A DNA stretch of 64,000 nt from Citreicella sp. C3M06 (lineage in GTDB: Bacteria; Pseudomonadota; Alphaproteobacteria; Rhodobacterales; Rhodobacteraceae): positions 310,001 to 374,000 of the forward strand of contig NZ_JAHKQA010000072.1 of assembly GCF_018860705.1 (NCBI RefSeq), written 5' to 3'. The position numbers and the translations under genes are program-made. The notes under the pieces were generated by a model. The model was not told the DNA's origin. It did not search any database and saw only the letters and a program-made list of their open reading frames with translations. This document shows, one piece after another, positions 19,172-28,376 of the stretch (position 1 is the stretch's first letter; each line of letters starts with the position of its first letter).

Positions 19172-19609
19172 TCAGTCGGTGATCTCGCGCTGGCGCATCG
19201 GCATCCGGTCGATCACCGCAAACAGCGCGTCGGGCGGCAGAACCTCGGTCTGTTCCAGCTTTACGCCGCCATCCTTGCCTACCAGGACCAGCCTGAACCC
19301 GCCCGGCTGAAACCCCTGCCGCAGATATGAGGCGGCTTTTGGCTCGGTGTCGCTCAGCACTACGATGTCGCGCTCGGCAAGCGCGGCGCGCGCGGCGTCG
19401 AACAGCGCCATCTGGCGCATATAAGTCGGATCGTCGCTTGACGGGGCGAACAGCAGCACCGGTCGGTACTGCCAGCGCATCTCGCCAAGATCGCGCATGT
19501 CATGCGGCAACGCGCGAAACAGCTCGCCCTGCCCCCCCGACTGGGTGGCGGCAATCGCCCCCGCAGCAATGGCGACGCCAAGTTTGGTCTTCATCAGGAT
19601 GCGGCCCAT
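19172..19609 (-). CDS. DUF4174 domain-containing exported protein
   Basis: 145 residues. Signal peptide at the N-terminus (MGRILMKTKLGVAIAAGAIA). The mature part has the DUF4174 pattern: RPVLLFAPSSDDPTYMRQ followed by an AERDIVVLSD strand and a C-terminal VGKDGGVKLEQTEVLPPDAL block, resembling a reduced thioredoxin-like fold without a CxxC pair. The start at 19609 is preferred over the ATG at 19594 because GGAGG sits at ideal spacing before it. Convergent with ggpS, downstream of DAHP synthase. Function unknown. Confidence 0.8.
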   Translation of the reverse strand: MGRILMKTKLGVAIAAGAIAATQSGGQGELFRALPHDMRDLGEMRWQYRPVLLFAPSSDDPTYMRQMALFDAARAALAERDIVVLSDTEPKAASYLRQGFQPGGFRLVLVGKDGGVKLEQTEVLPPDALFAVIDRMPMRQREITD

Positions 19610-19715
19610 GAGCGGCAGTACCTCCGGCTGAGTGGTTCCTGCAGGTATTACGCAGGGGCAGCGAAAGGGTTCCGCACTGCAATGCTGCCCCGCGAGGTTT
19701 CGCGCAGGCACCACA

Positions 19716-19746
19716 AACGCAAAACGGCGCCCCTGTCGGAGCGCCG
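19716..19746 (-). terminator. Terminator of the DAHP synthase gene
   Basis: 9-bp stem CGGCGCTCC / GGGGCGCCG (19725-19733 with 19738-19746, one G-U pair) followed on the minus strand by TTTTGCGTTTG. Confidence 0.8.
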
Positions 19747-19772
19747 CTGGTCTTTGCCCTGAACCGTGGCGG

Positions 19773-21143
19773 TCAGCCCGCAGCAACCTCGGCCGGGCGC
19801 TGGCCCAGCTGGGTCAGCTCTTCGGCCACGAGGAATGCCAGTTCCAGCGATTGCGACGCGTTCAGGCGCGGATCGCAGGCGGTGTGGTAGCGATCGCTCA
19901 GGTTCTCGTCGGATACGGCATAGACGCCGCCGGTGCATTCGGTCACGTCCTGACCGGTCATCTCGAAATGCACGCCGCCGGGAATGGTGCTGTGATCCTT
20001 GTGCACCGCAAAAAACTCGCGCACTTCGGACAGCACCTTGTCAAACGGCCGGGTCTTGTAGCCCGAGGCCGATTTGACGGTGTTGCCATGCATCGGATCG
20101 CAGACCCACAGCACGTTGGCACCTTCACTGCGCACCGTCTCGATCAGGCGCGGCAGATGTTCGGCCACCTTGCCAGCGCCAAAGCGGGTGATCAGCGTCA
20201 GCCGGCCCGGATCGTTCAGCGGGTTGAGCTTGGCCATCAGCACCTTGAGGTCTTCGGGCGTCATCGAGGGGCCGCATTTCAGGCCGATCGGGTTCATCAC
20301 GCCGCGGGCGAATTCCACATGCGCGCCGTCCGGCTGCCGGGTGCGATCGCCGATCCAGATCATGTGGCCCGAGCCAGCCAGCCACTTGCCGGAAGTGGAG
20401 TCGACGCGGGTCAGCGCCTCTTCGTATTCCAGCAGCAGCGATTCATGGCTGGTGTAGAAGTTCACCTGATGCAGCGCCGCCGAGCGGTGGCTGTCGATGC
20501 CAGCCGCCCGCATGAAATCAAGCGTGTCGCCGATGCGGGTGGCCATCTCGCGGTAGCGCGCGGCCTTCTCGCCTTCGGTGAACCCAAGGGTCCACTGGTG
20601 CACCTGATGCACATCGGCATAGCCGCCGGTGCTGAAGGCGCGGATCAGGTTCAGCGTCGCCGCCGCCTGTGTGTAGGCCTGAAGCATCTTCTGCGGATCG
20701 GGCCGGCGCGCCTCAGCGGTGAAGGCCAGCTCGTTGATGATGTCACCGCGGAAGCTGGGCAGCTCGACGCCGTCGACGGTTTCGGTGGGCGCCGAGCGCG
20801 GCTTGGCGAATTGCCCCGCCATGCGGCCAACCTTGACCACCGGCACCTTGGCGCCAAAGGTCAGCACCATCGCCATCTGCAGCATCACCTTGAACGTGTC
20901 GCGGATCGCGGTGCCGGTGAACTGGTCGAAGGCCTCGGCGCAATCGCCGCCCTGCAACACGAACGCCTCGCCGCGCGACGCCTTGCCAAGCTCGGCCCGC
21001 AGCTTGCGCGCCTCACCCGCAAACACCAGCGGCGGATACTTCGACAGCTGCGCCTCGACACGCTCCAGCGCCTCCTGATCCTGATAATCAGGCATCTGGA
21101 TGCGGGGCTTGGTTCTCCAGCTGGATTTGTCCCACTCGCTCAT
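19773..21143 (-). CDS. Class II 3-deoxy-7-phosphoheptulonate (DAHP) synthase
   Basis: First enzyme of the shikimate pathway: condenses phosphoenolpyruvate and erythrose-4-phosphate. 456 residues, of the class II (plant/actinobacterial-type) family. Landmarks are [13 protein letters not shown] (metal Cys, about 62-73), [43 protein letters not shown] and CDPMHGNT with [18 protein letters not shown]. The ATG at 21143 gives the standard start [13 protein letters not shown]. It is monocistronic with its own terminator. Other aromatic-pathway genes here (aroQ, trpE) are far away. Confidence 0.96.
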   Translation of the reverse strand: MSEWDKSSWRTKPRIQMPDYQDQEALERVEAQLSKYPPLVFAGEARKLRAELGKASRGEAFVLQGGDCAEAFDQFTGTAIRDTFKVMLQMAMVLTFGAKVPVVKVGRMAGQFAKPRSAPTETVDGVELPSFRGDIINELAFTAEARRPDPQKMLQAYTQAAATLNLIRAFSTGGYADVHQVHQWTLGFTEGEKAARYREMATRIGDTLDFMRAAGIDSHRSAALHQVNFYTSHESLLLEYEEALTRVDSTSGKWLAGSGHMIWIGDRTRQPDGAHVEFARGVMNPIGLKCGPSMTPEDLKVLMAKLNPLNDPGRLTLITRFGAGKVAEHLPRLIETVRSEGANVLWVCDPMHGNTVKSASGYKTRPFDKVLSEVREFFAVHKDHSTIPGGVHFEMTGQDVTECTGGVYAVSDENLSDRYHTACDPRLNASQSLELAFLVAEELTQLGQRPAEVAAG

Positions 21144-21311
21144 GGCTTCTCTCCCGTTCGGTCTCCGTTAGCGAAAACGTGCAGCGCCTATAGCGAATGT
21201 GCCGGGGCAAAGCCATAGCAAATGACGCGCATGGCTTGACGCCCCAGTCCTTGTCTGAACATCTGGACCAGACCGACGAGCGCCCATTCCGCAACAGCGC
21301 GTCGGAACACC

Positions 21312-22337
21312 ATGATATATCGACAGGAAAACGAGGTCGGGATGGCGCAATCGCAGGCCGACGCAAGGCCAGAGGCATCGGACCGGACGCGCCGTTTCAT
21401 CTTTGTGCTGCTGCCAGAGTTCACCTTGCTGAGCTTTTCCGCCGCGCTCGAGGCGCTGCGCCTTGCCAACCGCATGAGCGGCAAACCGCTCTACGAGTGG
21501 CGCATCGTCGGCGATGGCGGCGGCATGGTGCGCTGTTCGGCGGGCACGGTGTTCGAGCTTGACGGCGATCTGCCAGAGGTAAGCCGCGCCGATACGGTGA
21601 TGCTCTGCGGCGGCATCGACATCGTATCGGCGACAACGAAACGCCTGCTGAACTGGCTGCGGCGCGAGGCGCGCAAGGGGCCGGTGGTGGGCGGGCTGTG
21701 CACAGCTAGCTGGGCGCTGGCCGAGGCCGGGCTGATGGACGGCAAGCGCGCCACCATCCACTGGGAAAACCACGACGGTTTCGAAGAAGAATTCCCCGAG
21801 GTGAGTCTGACCAAGTCGGTCTTTGTGATCGATGGTAACCGGATGTCGACCGCCGGGGGCATCTCGTCGATTGATCTGATGCTGAAGCTGGTCGCGGATC
21901 AGCATGGCGAGGATCTGGCCAATGCGGTTGCCGACCAGTTGATCTATTCCGCCATCCGCACCGACCGCGACACCCAGCGCCTATCGACCCCGACCCGCAT
22001 CGGGGTGCGCCACCCCAAACTGGGCGAGGTCATCAAGAAGATGGAAGCCGCCATCGAAGAGCCGATCTCGCCGGCGCTTTTGGCGGGTCAGGTCGGCATG
22101 TCGACGCGCCAGCTGGAACGGCTGTTCCGGCGCTATCTCGACCGCTCGCCCAAGCGCTACTACATGGAACTGCGCCTGCAAAAGGCGCGCAACCTGTTGA
22201 TGCAGACCGATATGAGCGTGATCAATGTCGCGCTGGCCTGCGGCTTTGCCAGCCCGTCGCATTTTTCCAAATGCTACCGCGCGCAATACGCGACCACCCC
22301 CTATCGCGAGCGCGGCAGCAGCTCGGCCAAGGAGTGA
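21312..22337 (+). CDS. GlxA-family regulator (DJ-1/PfpI + AraC HTH)
   Basis: 341 residues. The N-terminal DJ-1/PfpI-like sensing domain (about 28-195) has the nucleophile-elbow-like GGLCTASWALAEAGL, and the C-terminal AraC/XylS double helix-turn-helix (about 235-330) has MSTRQLERLFRRYL and NVALACGFASPSHFSKCYR. Relatives regulate catabolism of quaternary amines such as choline, carnitine or glycine betaine. An ATG at 21342 (MAQSQ...) is a possible start 10 codons further in. Divergent from DAHP synthase and 97 bp upstream of the LIV-type transporter, which it may regulate. Confidence 0.9.
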   Translation: MIYRQENEVGMAQSQADARPEASDRTRRFIFVLLPEFTLLSFSAALEALRLANRMSGKPLYEWRIVGDGGGMVRCSAGTVFELDGDLPEVSRADTVMLCGGIDIVSATTKRLLNWLRREARKGPVVGGLCTASWALAEAGLMDGKRATIHWENHDGFEEEFPEVSLTKSVFVIDGNRMSTAGGISSIDLMLKLVADQHGEDLANAVADQLIYSAIRTDRDTQRLSTPTRIGVRHPKLGEVIKKMEAAIEEPISPALLAGQVGMSTRQLERLFRRYLDRSPKRYYMELRLQKARNLLMQTDMSVINVALACGFASPSHFSKCYRAQYATTPYRERGSSSAKE

Positions 22338-22434
22338 TCGGGGGCTGATCGGGCCTCTTCACATTCAGCAAACCGAAAGCTAGGATTCGCTTTGCAATCG
22401 AGATCCAACAGGATCCAGCAAGGGAGAGTCTTCC

Positions 22435-23619
22435 ATGAAAAAGTGGCTTCTGGCATCTGCCGCATCACTGCTCGCAACCGGGGCTGTGCAAGCGGAAGAC
22501 GCCAAGATCGGCGTCATCGTCGGGTTCACCGGCCCCATCGAGTCCCTGGCACCGGCGATGGCCGCAAGCGCCGAGCTGGCGCTGAGCGAAGTCAATGACA
22601 GCGGCGAGTTCCTTGAGGGCGTGACCCTTGTGCCCGTTCGGGCCGACAGCACCTGCATCGACGCCGCCGCCGCGACCGCCGCGGCCGAGCGTCTGGTGAC
22701 CACCGATGGCGTGGTGGCGATTATGGGCGCCGATTGCTCGGGCGTGACCGGCGCGGTCCTGAGCAATGTGGCGATGCCCAACGGCGTGCCGATGGTTTCG
22801 CCGTCGGCGACCTCTCCGGCGCTGTCGAGCGTCGAAGACAACGGGTTGTTCTTTCGCACCGCGCCGTCGGATGCGCGGCAGGGCGAGGTTCTCGCCGACA
22901 TCCTGACCGAGCGCGGCATCACCTCGGTTGCTGTGACCTACACCAACAACGATTACGGCAAGGGCTTCGCCGACAGTTTCGACGCAGCGTTTCAGGCAGT
23001 GGGCGGGTCGATCACCCTCACCGCGCCGCATGAGGATGGCAAGGGCGATTACAGCGCCGAAATCGGCGCGCTGGCCTCGGCTGGCGGCGAGGTACTGGTG
23101 GTGCTGGGCTATTCAGACGCGGGCGGCAAGGGCATCATTCAGGCGGCACTGGACAGCGGGGCGTTCGACACTTTTGCCATGGGTGACGGAATGTATTCCG
23201 ACGCGCTTCTGGCCGATCTGGGCAATGACATCGACGGCAGCTTTGGCTCGATTCCATGGGCAGAGGGCGATGGCGCAACGGCGTTTTCCGAGCTGGCAAC
23301 GGCTGCGGGCGTGACCGCCGAAAGCTCGTATACCCGCGAAAGCTATGACGCGGCGGCGCTGATTGCGCTGGCAATGATGAAGGGCGGCGAGCCGTCTTCG
23401 GCGGCGGTTGCAGCCAATCTGCTGGATGTGGCGAATGCGCCCGGTGAGCCGATCCTGCCCGGCGAACTTGGCAAGGCGATGGAGATCATCGCGGACGGCG
23501 GCGAGGTGGATTACGTTGGCGCGACCAATGTCGAGCTGGTCGGCGCCGGCGAAGCGGCGGGCAGCTATCGGTATTACGAGATCAAGGACGGGGCGTTTTC
23601 GACCGTTTCGTTCAAGTGA
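22435..23619 (+). CDS. Branched-chain-amino-acid-type ABC transporter substrate-binding protein
   Basis: 394 residues, periplasmic. Signal peptide MKKWLLASAASLLATGAVQA followed by a LivJ/LivK-type mature protein (DAKIGVIVGFTGPIESLAPA, YGKGFADSFDAAF). HAAT-family binding proteins take up branched-chain or other polar amino acids, amides or urea-like compounds, and the ligand cannot be told from sequence. AGGGAGAG precedes the ATG. First gene of a five-gene transporter operon. Confidence 0.93.
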   Translation: MKKWLLASAASLLATGAVQAEDAKIGVIVGFTGPIESLAPAMAASAELALSEVNDSGEFLEGVTLVPVRADSTCIDAAAATAAAERLVTTDGVVAIMGADCSGVTGAVLSNVAMPNGVPMVSPSATSPALSSVEDNGLFFRTAPSDARQGEVLADILTERGITSVAVTYTNNDYGKGFADSFDAAFQAVGGSITLTAPHEDGKGDYSAEIGALASAGGEVLVVLGYSDAGGKGIIQAALDSGAFDTFAMGDGMYSDALLADLGNDIDGSFGSIPWAEGDGATAFSELATAAGVTAESSYTRESYDAAALIALAMMKGGEPSSAAVAANLLDVANAPGEPILPGELGKAMEIIADGGEVDYVGATNVELVGAGEAAGSYRYYEIKDGAFSTVSFK

Positions 23620-23647
23620 TGCCACAGGCGCAATGACATGAAGCCCG

Positions 23648-23670
23648 GCCCGGAGCGAGAGGCTCCGGGC
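23648..23670 (+). promoter_or_regulatory. Hairpin between binding protein and first ATPase gene
   Basis: Perfect 9-bp stem GCCCGGAGC / GCTCCGGGC with a 5-nt loop, 28 bp after the binding-protein stop and without a U-tract. It probably protects the upstream mRNA segment so that the binding protein outnumbers the membrane parts. Confidence 0.6.
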
Positions 23671-23724
23671 TGGTGCCATGATCGCAGACAGGCGCCGACA
23701 AGAGCGCCGTTGGGGAGTAACGTA

Positions 23725-24504
23725 TTGATCCGGGTCGAGACCCTGCACCGCCATTTCGGCGGTTTTCGTGCCGTAGACGGCGCATCGCTCGAGATTGCCA
23801 AAGGGGCGATCACCGGGCTGGTGGGGCCGAACGGCGCCGGAAAATCCACGCTGTTCAACGTCATCGCAGGCGCGCTGCCGCCAACCTCGGGGCGGGTGTT
23901 CATGGACGGCGAGGACATCACCGGCCTGCCGCCGCACGAGCTGTTTCACAAGGGGCTGCTGCGCACCTTTCAGATCGCGCACGAATTTTCCTCGATGAGC
24001 TGCCGCGAGAACCTGATGATGGTGCCCGGCAATCAGGCTGGCGAAACGCTGTGGAACGCGTGGTTCGGGCGCGGGCGGATCGCGCAGGAAGAGGCCGCCC
24101 TGTTGAAGAAAGCCGATGAGGTGCTTGAGTTCCTGACGATCTCGCATCTGAAGGACGAGAAGGCCGGCAATCTGTCGGGCGGGCAGAAAAAGCTGCTCGA
24201 GCTGGGTCGGACCATGATGGTGGACGCCAAAATCGTGTTTCTGGACGAGGTCGGTGCCGGGGTGAACCGCACGCTGCTGATGACCATCGCCGACACTATT
24301 TTACGGCTGAACCGCGAGCGCGGCTATACGTTCTGCGTCATCGAGCATGACATGGATTTCATTGGCAAGATCTGTGGACCGGTGATCGTGATGGCCGAAG
24401 GGCGCAAGCTGGCTGAGGGCAGCATTGACGAGATCAAGGCCAATGAGGCGGTGGTCGAGGCGTATCTTGGCACGGGGCTCAAGAACAGGGAGGCGCTGGC
24501 GTGA
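23725..24504 (+). CDS. LivG-type ABC transporter ATP-binding protein
   Basis: 259 residues from a TTG at 23725, chosen because GGGGAG lies about 8 bp upstream and the protein begins like LivG (LIRVETLHRHFGGFRAVDG). An ATG at 23638 in the same frame would run through the intergenic hairpin and is unlikely. Walker A GPNGAGKST, signature LSGGQKKLLELG, Walker B KIVFLDEVGAGVN; the LivG-type C-terminal IVMAEGRKLAEGS is present. Cytoplasmic ATPase of the HAAT transporter. Followed by a dispersed palindromic repeat. Confidence 0.92.
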   Translation: MIRVETLHRHFGGFRAVDGASLEIAKGAITGLVGPNGAGKSTLFNVIAGALPPTSGRVFMDGEDITGLPPHELFHKGLLRTFQIAHEFSSMSCRENLMMVPGNQAGETLWNAWFGRGRIAQEEAALLKKADEVLEFLTISHLKDEKAGNLSGGQKKLLELGRTMMVDAKIVFLDEVGAGVNRTLLMTIADTILRLNRERGYTFCVIEHDMDFIGKICGPVIVMAEGRKLAEGSIDEIKANEAVVEAYLGTGLKNREALA

Positions 24505-24518
24505 GTGGCAATGTCGGA

Positions 24519-24573
24519 GGGGGCGCTGCCCCCGCCCTTCGGGCCCCCCGGGATATTTTGGGCCAGAAGAAAC
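24519..24573 (+). repeat. Dispersed intergenic palindromic repeat, copy 1
   Basis: A palindromic head (GGGGGCGCTGCCCCC) is followed by a GC-rich hairpin (GCCCTTCGGGC) and then CCCCGGGATATTTTGGGCCA with a GAAGAAA tail. It begins 15 bp after the livG-type stop. A diverged copy with the same plan lies at 53431-53486 on the minus strand, also just after a stop codon. Confidence 0.65.
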
Positions 24574-24586
24574 CAGGGCGCGGCGC

Positions 24587-25399
24587 ATGAGCTTTGATGA
24601 TCGGGGCAACCGGGATCTGTCGATCGGCAATCCTGCGGGGATGGGCGAGGCGCGCCCGGTGCGGGGCGGCCACGAGCGGGCGGCGCTAGGCGGGCCGTTT
24701 CTGATCGGCGAGGCGATGACCGGCGGCTACGGGCGCGGCGCGGATATTCTGCATGGCTGCACCATCGCGGTCGAGCGCGGGGAGATCGCGGTCATTGTCG
24801 GGCCCAATGGTGCGGGCAAGTCGACCGCGATGAAGGCGGTGTTCGGAATGCTGAACCTGCGCGGCGGCTCGGTTCGGCTGGATGGCGAGGATATCACCGC
24901 GCTGAGCCCGCAGGCGCGGGTGCGCAAGGGCATGGGGTTCGTGCCGCAGACCCACAACATCTTTGCCTCGCTCAGCGTCGAGGAGAACCTTGAGATGGGC
25001 GCGTTCATCCGCAAAGACGATTTCCGCGACACGCTGGAACAGGTGTACGAGCTGTTCCCGATTCTTCGTGACAAACGGCGGCAGGCAGCGGGCGAGCTGT
25101 CCGGCGGGCAACGCCAGCAGGTAGCCGTTGGGCGGGCGCTGATGACCCAGCCCAAGGTGCTGATGCTGGACGAGCCGACCGCCGGTGTGTCGCCCATCGT
25201 GATGGATGAGCTGTTTGACCGGATCATCGAGGTGGCCCGCAGCGGGCTGCCGGTGCTGATGGTGGAGCAGAACGCCCGACAGGCGCTGGAAATCGCGGAC
25301 AAGGGCTATGTTCTGGTGCAGGGGGCGAATGCCCACACCGGCACCGGGCGCGAATTACTGGACGATCCGCAGGTGCGGCGCAGTTTCCTTGGTGGTTGA
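24587..25399 (+). CDS. LivF-type ABC transporter ATP-binding protein
   Basis: 270 residues. Walker A GPNGAGKSTAMKAVFG (about 70-85), LivF-like GMGFVPQTHNIFASLSVEEN, signature LSGGQRQQVAVGRAL, Walker B VLMLDEPTAGVSP and switch region VLMVEQNARQAL. An N-terminal extension of about 40 residues (RGNRDLSIGNPAGMGEARPV...) is unusual for LivF. The start could therefore lie further in, but the ATG at 24587 is the first clear one after the repeat. Pairs with the livG-type ATPase. Confidence 0.92.
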   Translation: MSFDDRGNRDLSIGNPAGMGEARPVRGGHERAALGGPFLIGEAMTGGYGRGADILHGCTIAVERGEIAVIVGPNGAGKSTAMKAVFGMLNLRGGSVRLDGEDITALSPQARVRKGMGFVPQTHNIFASLSVEENLEMGAFIRKDDFRDTLEQVYELFPILRDKRRQAAGELSGGQRQQVAVGRALMTQPKVLMLDEPTAGVSPIVMDELFDRIIEVARSGLPVLMVEQNARQALEIADKGYVLVQGANAHTGTGRELLDDPQVRRSFLGG

Positions 25400-25456
25400 A
25401 CAGGTGTGTGGTTTGGCAAGGTTGACCGGCCCGGTTGGGCCTGAAGGGGGTAGCGG

Positions 25457-26467
25457 ATGGATCTGCTGAATGCGCTGGTCGCGCTGGCGAATTTCGTGCT
25501 GATCCCGGCGCTGGCCTATGGCAGCCAGCTGGCGCTTGGCGCGCTTGGGGTGACGCTGATCTATGCGATCCTGCGGTTTTCCAATTTTGCCCATGGCGAC
25601 ACCATGGCGATTGGCACCATGGTGACGATCTTTGTGACATGGGGGCTGCAAGCGCTGGGGATCGGCCTTGGGCCGCTGCCGACCGCCTTGTTGGCGATCC
25701 CGTTCGGCATCCTCGGCGCGGCGGCACTGCTGCTGCTGACCGACCGGATGGTCTATCGTTTCTACCGCGCGCAGAAGGCCAAGCCGGTGATCCTTGTGAT
25801 CGTGTCTATGGGGGTGATGTTCGTCTACAACGGTATCACGCGATTCATCATCGGGCCGGATGACCAGAGCTTTGCCGATGGCGAGCGGTTCCTGATCTCG
25901 GCGCGCGATTTCAAGGCGTGGTCGGGGCTGGACGAGGGGCTGGCGCTGAAATCGACGCAGGCGATCACCGTGGTGGTGGCCGTGCTGGTGGTGGCGCTGC
26001 TGTTCTGGTTTCTCAACCACACCCGCACCGGCAAGTCGATGCGCGCCTATTCCGACAACGAGGAACTGGCGCTGCTGTCGGGCATCAACCCCGAAACCGT
26101 GGTGCGGGTGACATGGGTCATCGTCGCGGCGCTGGCGGTGGTGGCCGGCACGCTTTACGGGCTGGACAAGAGCTATAAGCCCTTCACCTATTTCCAATTG
26201 CTGCTGCCAATCTTTGCCAGCGCCATCGTGGGCGGCATCGGATCGCCCGTCGGGGCCATCGCTGGCGGCTTCGTCATCGCCTTTTCCGAGGTGCTGTTCA
26301 CCTATGCATGGAAGAAGGTGCTGGGCTATCTGCTGCCCGCCTCGCTTGCGCCGGACGGGCTCGTGCAACTGATGGGCACCGATTACAAATTCGCGGTCAG
26401 CTTTGTCATCCTGATCATCGTGCTGCTGTTCCGGCCGACCGGCCTGTTCCGGGGGAAATCCATATGA
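25457..26467 (+). CDS. LivH-type ABC transporter permease
   Basis: 336-residue polytopic membrane protein with eight or so hydrophobic segments. LivH landmarks are LGVTLIYAILRFSNFAHGD near the N-terminus, RTGKSMRAYSDNEELALLSGINPE in the coupling loop, and GGIGSPVGAIAGGFVIAFSE near the C-terminus. It forms the translocation pore with the LivM-type partner. The stop overlaps the next start by 4 bp (ATGA). Confidence 0.94.
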   Translation: MDLLNALVALANFVLIPALAYGSQLALGALGVTLIYAILRFSNFAHGDTMAIGTMVTIFVTWGLQALGIGLGPLPTALLAIPFGILGAAALLLLTDRMVYRFYRAQKAKPVILVIVSMGVMFVYNGITRFIIGPDDQSFADGERFLISARDFKAWSGLDEGLALKSTQAITVVVAVLVVALLFWFLNHTRTGKSMRAYSDNEELALLSGINPETVVRVTWVIVAALAVVAGTLYGLDKSYKPFTYFQLLLPIFASAIVGGIGSPVGAIAGGFVIAFSEVLFTYAWKKVLGYLLPASLAPDGLVQLMGTDYKFAVSFVILIIVLLFRPTGLFRGKSI

Positions 26468-27753
26468 GAGCGCTTGGCCTGTTTGCGCTGGTGGCGGCGC
26501 TGATCCTTGGCACCGGGGTGCTGCAAAGCTGGAATTCGGCGCTGATCATCCTCAACATGGGGCTGGTGAGCGCGATCATGTCGCTGGGGGTCAACCTGCA
26601 GTGGGGCCTCGCGGGGCTGTTCAACGTCGGGGTCATGGGCTTTGTAGCGCTGGGCGGGCTGGCGGTGGTGCTGACCTCGGTGGCGCCGGTGCCAGCTGCC
26701 TGGGCGGCGGGCGGCGGGCGGGCCATCGCCGCGCTGATCCTTGGCGCGGCGGTGATCACGCTGGCGGCGCTGGCGTGGCGCGGGCTGGCGCATCGGCGGC
26801 GCGGGCTTGCGGTTGCGGCGATCCTCCTTGTCGGGCTGGTGGCGTTTCGCTGGGTGCTCGACCCGGCGACAGCGGCGATCGAGTCGGTCGATCCTGCCGC
26901 AACCGGTTATCTTGGCGGGCTGGGCCTGCCGGTGTTGCTGGCATGGCCGGTGGGTGGGCTGCTGGCGGCGGGCGTGGCATGGATGATCGGCAAGACGGCG
27001 CTGGGGCTGCGATCCGATTATCTGGCCATCGCGACGCTTGGCATTGCCGAGATCATCATCGCCGTGCTCAAGAACGAGGACTGGCTGGCGCGCGGCGTCA
27101 AGAACGTGATCGGCCTGCCCCGGCCCCTGCCTTATGAGATCGACCTGCAACAGACCCCCGGCTTTGCCGAGCGCGCCGCCGGGATGGGGCTGGATGTCAC
27201 CACCGCCTCGACGCTTTATGTCAAGGTCGGCTATTCGCTGCTGTTCGCCGCCGTGCTGGTCGCGGTGCTGGTGCTGGCGCAGCTGGCGCTGAAATCGCCT
27301 TGGGGGCGAATGATGCGCGCCATTCGCGACAACGAGGAAGCCGCCGAGGCCATGGGCAAGGATGTCACCGCCCGCCATCTTCAGGTGTTCATCCTTGGCA
27401 GCGTGCTGTGCGGGATCGCTGGCGCCATGATGACCACGCTGGACGGGCAGCTGACGCCGTCAAGCTACCAGCCGCTGCGCTATACCTTTCTGATCTGGGT
27501 GATGGTGATTGTCGGCGGCTCGGGCAACAACCTTGGGGCGGTGCTCGGCGGCTTTCTGATCTGGTTTCTCTGGGTGCAGGTCGAACCGATGGGCCAGTGG
27601 CTGATGGGCCTACTCACCGCTGGCATGGCGGATGACTCCGCGATCAGAAATCACCTGCTGGACTCGGTTCAGCACATGCGCCTGCTCACCATGGGGGTGA
27701 TCCTGCTGCTGGTGCTCAGGTTCGCGCCAAGGGGTCTGCTGCCGGAAAAATGA
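26464..27753 (+). CDS. LivM-type ABC transporter permease
   Basis: 429-residue polytopic membrane protein. LivM landmarks are LGVNLQWGLAGLFNVGVMGF (about 39-58), LRSDYLAIATLGIAEII, GRMMRAIRDNEEAAEAMGKD in the coupling loop, and VIVGGSGNNLGAVLGGFLIW. A region of alternating hydrophobic segments at about 80-175 is longer than in LivM of E. coli. Last gene of the transporter operon. Confidence 0.94.
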   Translation: MRALGLFALVAALILGTGVLQSWNSALIILNMGLVSAIMSLGVNLQWGLAGLFNVGVMGFVALGGLAVVLTSVAPVPAAWAAGGGRAIAALILGAAVITLAALAWRGLAHRRRGLAVAAILLVGLVAFRWVLDPATAAIESVDPAATGYLGGLGLPVLLAWPVGGLLAAGVAWMIGKTALGLRSDYLAIATLGIAEIIIAVLKNEDWLARGVKNVIGLPRPLPYEIDLQQTPGFAERAAGMGLDVTTASTLYVKVGYSLLFAAVLVAVLVLAQLALKSPWGRMMRAIRDNEEAAEAMGKDVTARHLQVFILGSVLCGIAGAMMTTLDGQLTPSSYQPLRYTFLIWVMVIVGGSGNNLGAVLGGFLIWFLWVQVEPMGQWLMGLLTAGMADDSAIRNHLLDSVQHMRLLTMGVILLLVLRFAPRGLLPEK

Positions 27754-27873
27754 GCGCATTGTGTTCTGTATCGGCGCCTCTCGTTATGGTAGAATCTGCG
27801 CACGTGCAGACGGAACCTTGCTCACCCGTCCCGCGTTCTCCGCTCATGACCAATCGCCGGGAGGAAACAGGCC

Positions 27874-28104
27874 ATGGAATGGAACAGTATCGCCAACGAC
27901 TGGGACAGCGCAGCGCGTCGTCTCGAACAGCGGTTTCCGGGGCTTGACCGCAAATTCTTGTCTACCCCGCCAGACCGTCTGGAATACCTTGCAGAGCTGG
28001 TTGCAGAGCAAAACGACCTGTCGCTTTTCGAAGCGCGCGAAGAGGTCGAGGATGTCTTGTTCGGCGACCGGATGCCCTATCAGCTTTCGCGTATGTCGGG
28101 CTAG
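27874..28104 (+). CDS. Small hypothetical protein, 76 aa
   Basis: Begins MEWNSIANDWDSAARRLEQR and is rich in charged residues, with a C-terminal acidic helix (EAREEVEDVLFGD). No signal peptide or membrane segment. A strong ribosome binding site (GGGAGGAA) precedes the ATG, which supports a real gene. The first residues recall the MxW-x-I-x-x-W start of CsbD-like stress proteins, but the rest does not fit, so no family is assigned. Isolated between the transporter operon and another small gene. Confidence 0.65.
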   Translation: MEWNSIANDWDSAARRLEQRFPGLDRKFLSTPPDRLEYLAELVAEQNDLSLFEAREEVEDVLFGDRMPYQLSRMSG

Positions 28105-28184
28105 TCCGGTTCGACCGGTCGGGTCCAGACAACGATGGACCCGGACGCGATTTCACGGCATCATGACCTGGGGAGGATCTTGCA

Positions 28185-28373
28185 ATGCTCAGACTTCTTG
28201 AACTTTTTCGCCATGACAAAGCTCCGGTGATCGCGACGCCGACTGGATCGGATCTTCCCGATCTGATGCGCCGCGGCAGCGATCAGAGCCTTACGCCTCG
28301 GGAATTGACACGCTCAAGCGCCGAAGACGAGCTTGCCCGTGTCGTGGCCCTTGCCCGCAACGCCGAGCCTTGA
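28185..28373 (+). CDS. Small hypothetical protein, 62 aa
   Basis: Begins MLRLLELFRHDKAPVIATPT; polar and probably partly disordered, ending in a short helix (AEDELARVVALARNAEP). GGGGAGGA lies at good spacing before the ATG. An 8-bp hairpin (28120-28143) separates it from the 76-residue gene upstream. Its stop nearly touches the stop of the convergent regulator at 28377. No family recognised. Confidence 0.6.
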   Translation: MLRLLELFRHDKAPVIATPTGSDLPDLMRRGSDQSLTPRELTRSSAEDELARVVALARNAEP

Positions 28374-28376
28374 GGC

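Noticed and set aside
24425-24586. Upstream extension of the livF-type gene through the intergenic repeat
   Set aside because: The extension translates the palindromic repeat and overlaps the previous gene; the ATG at 24587 gives a more plausible protein.
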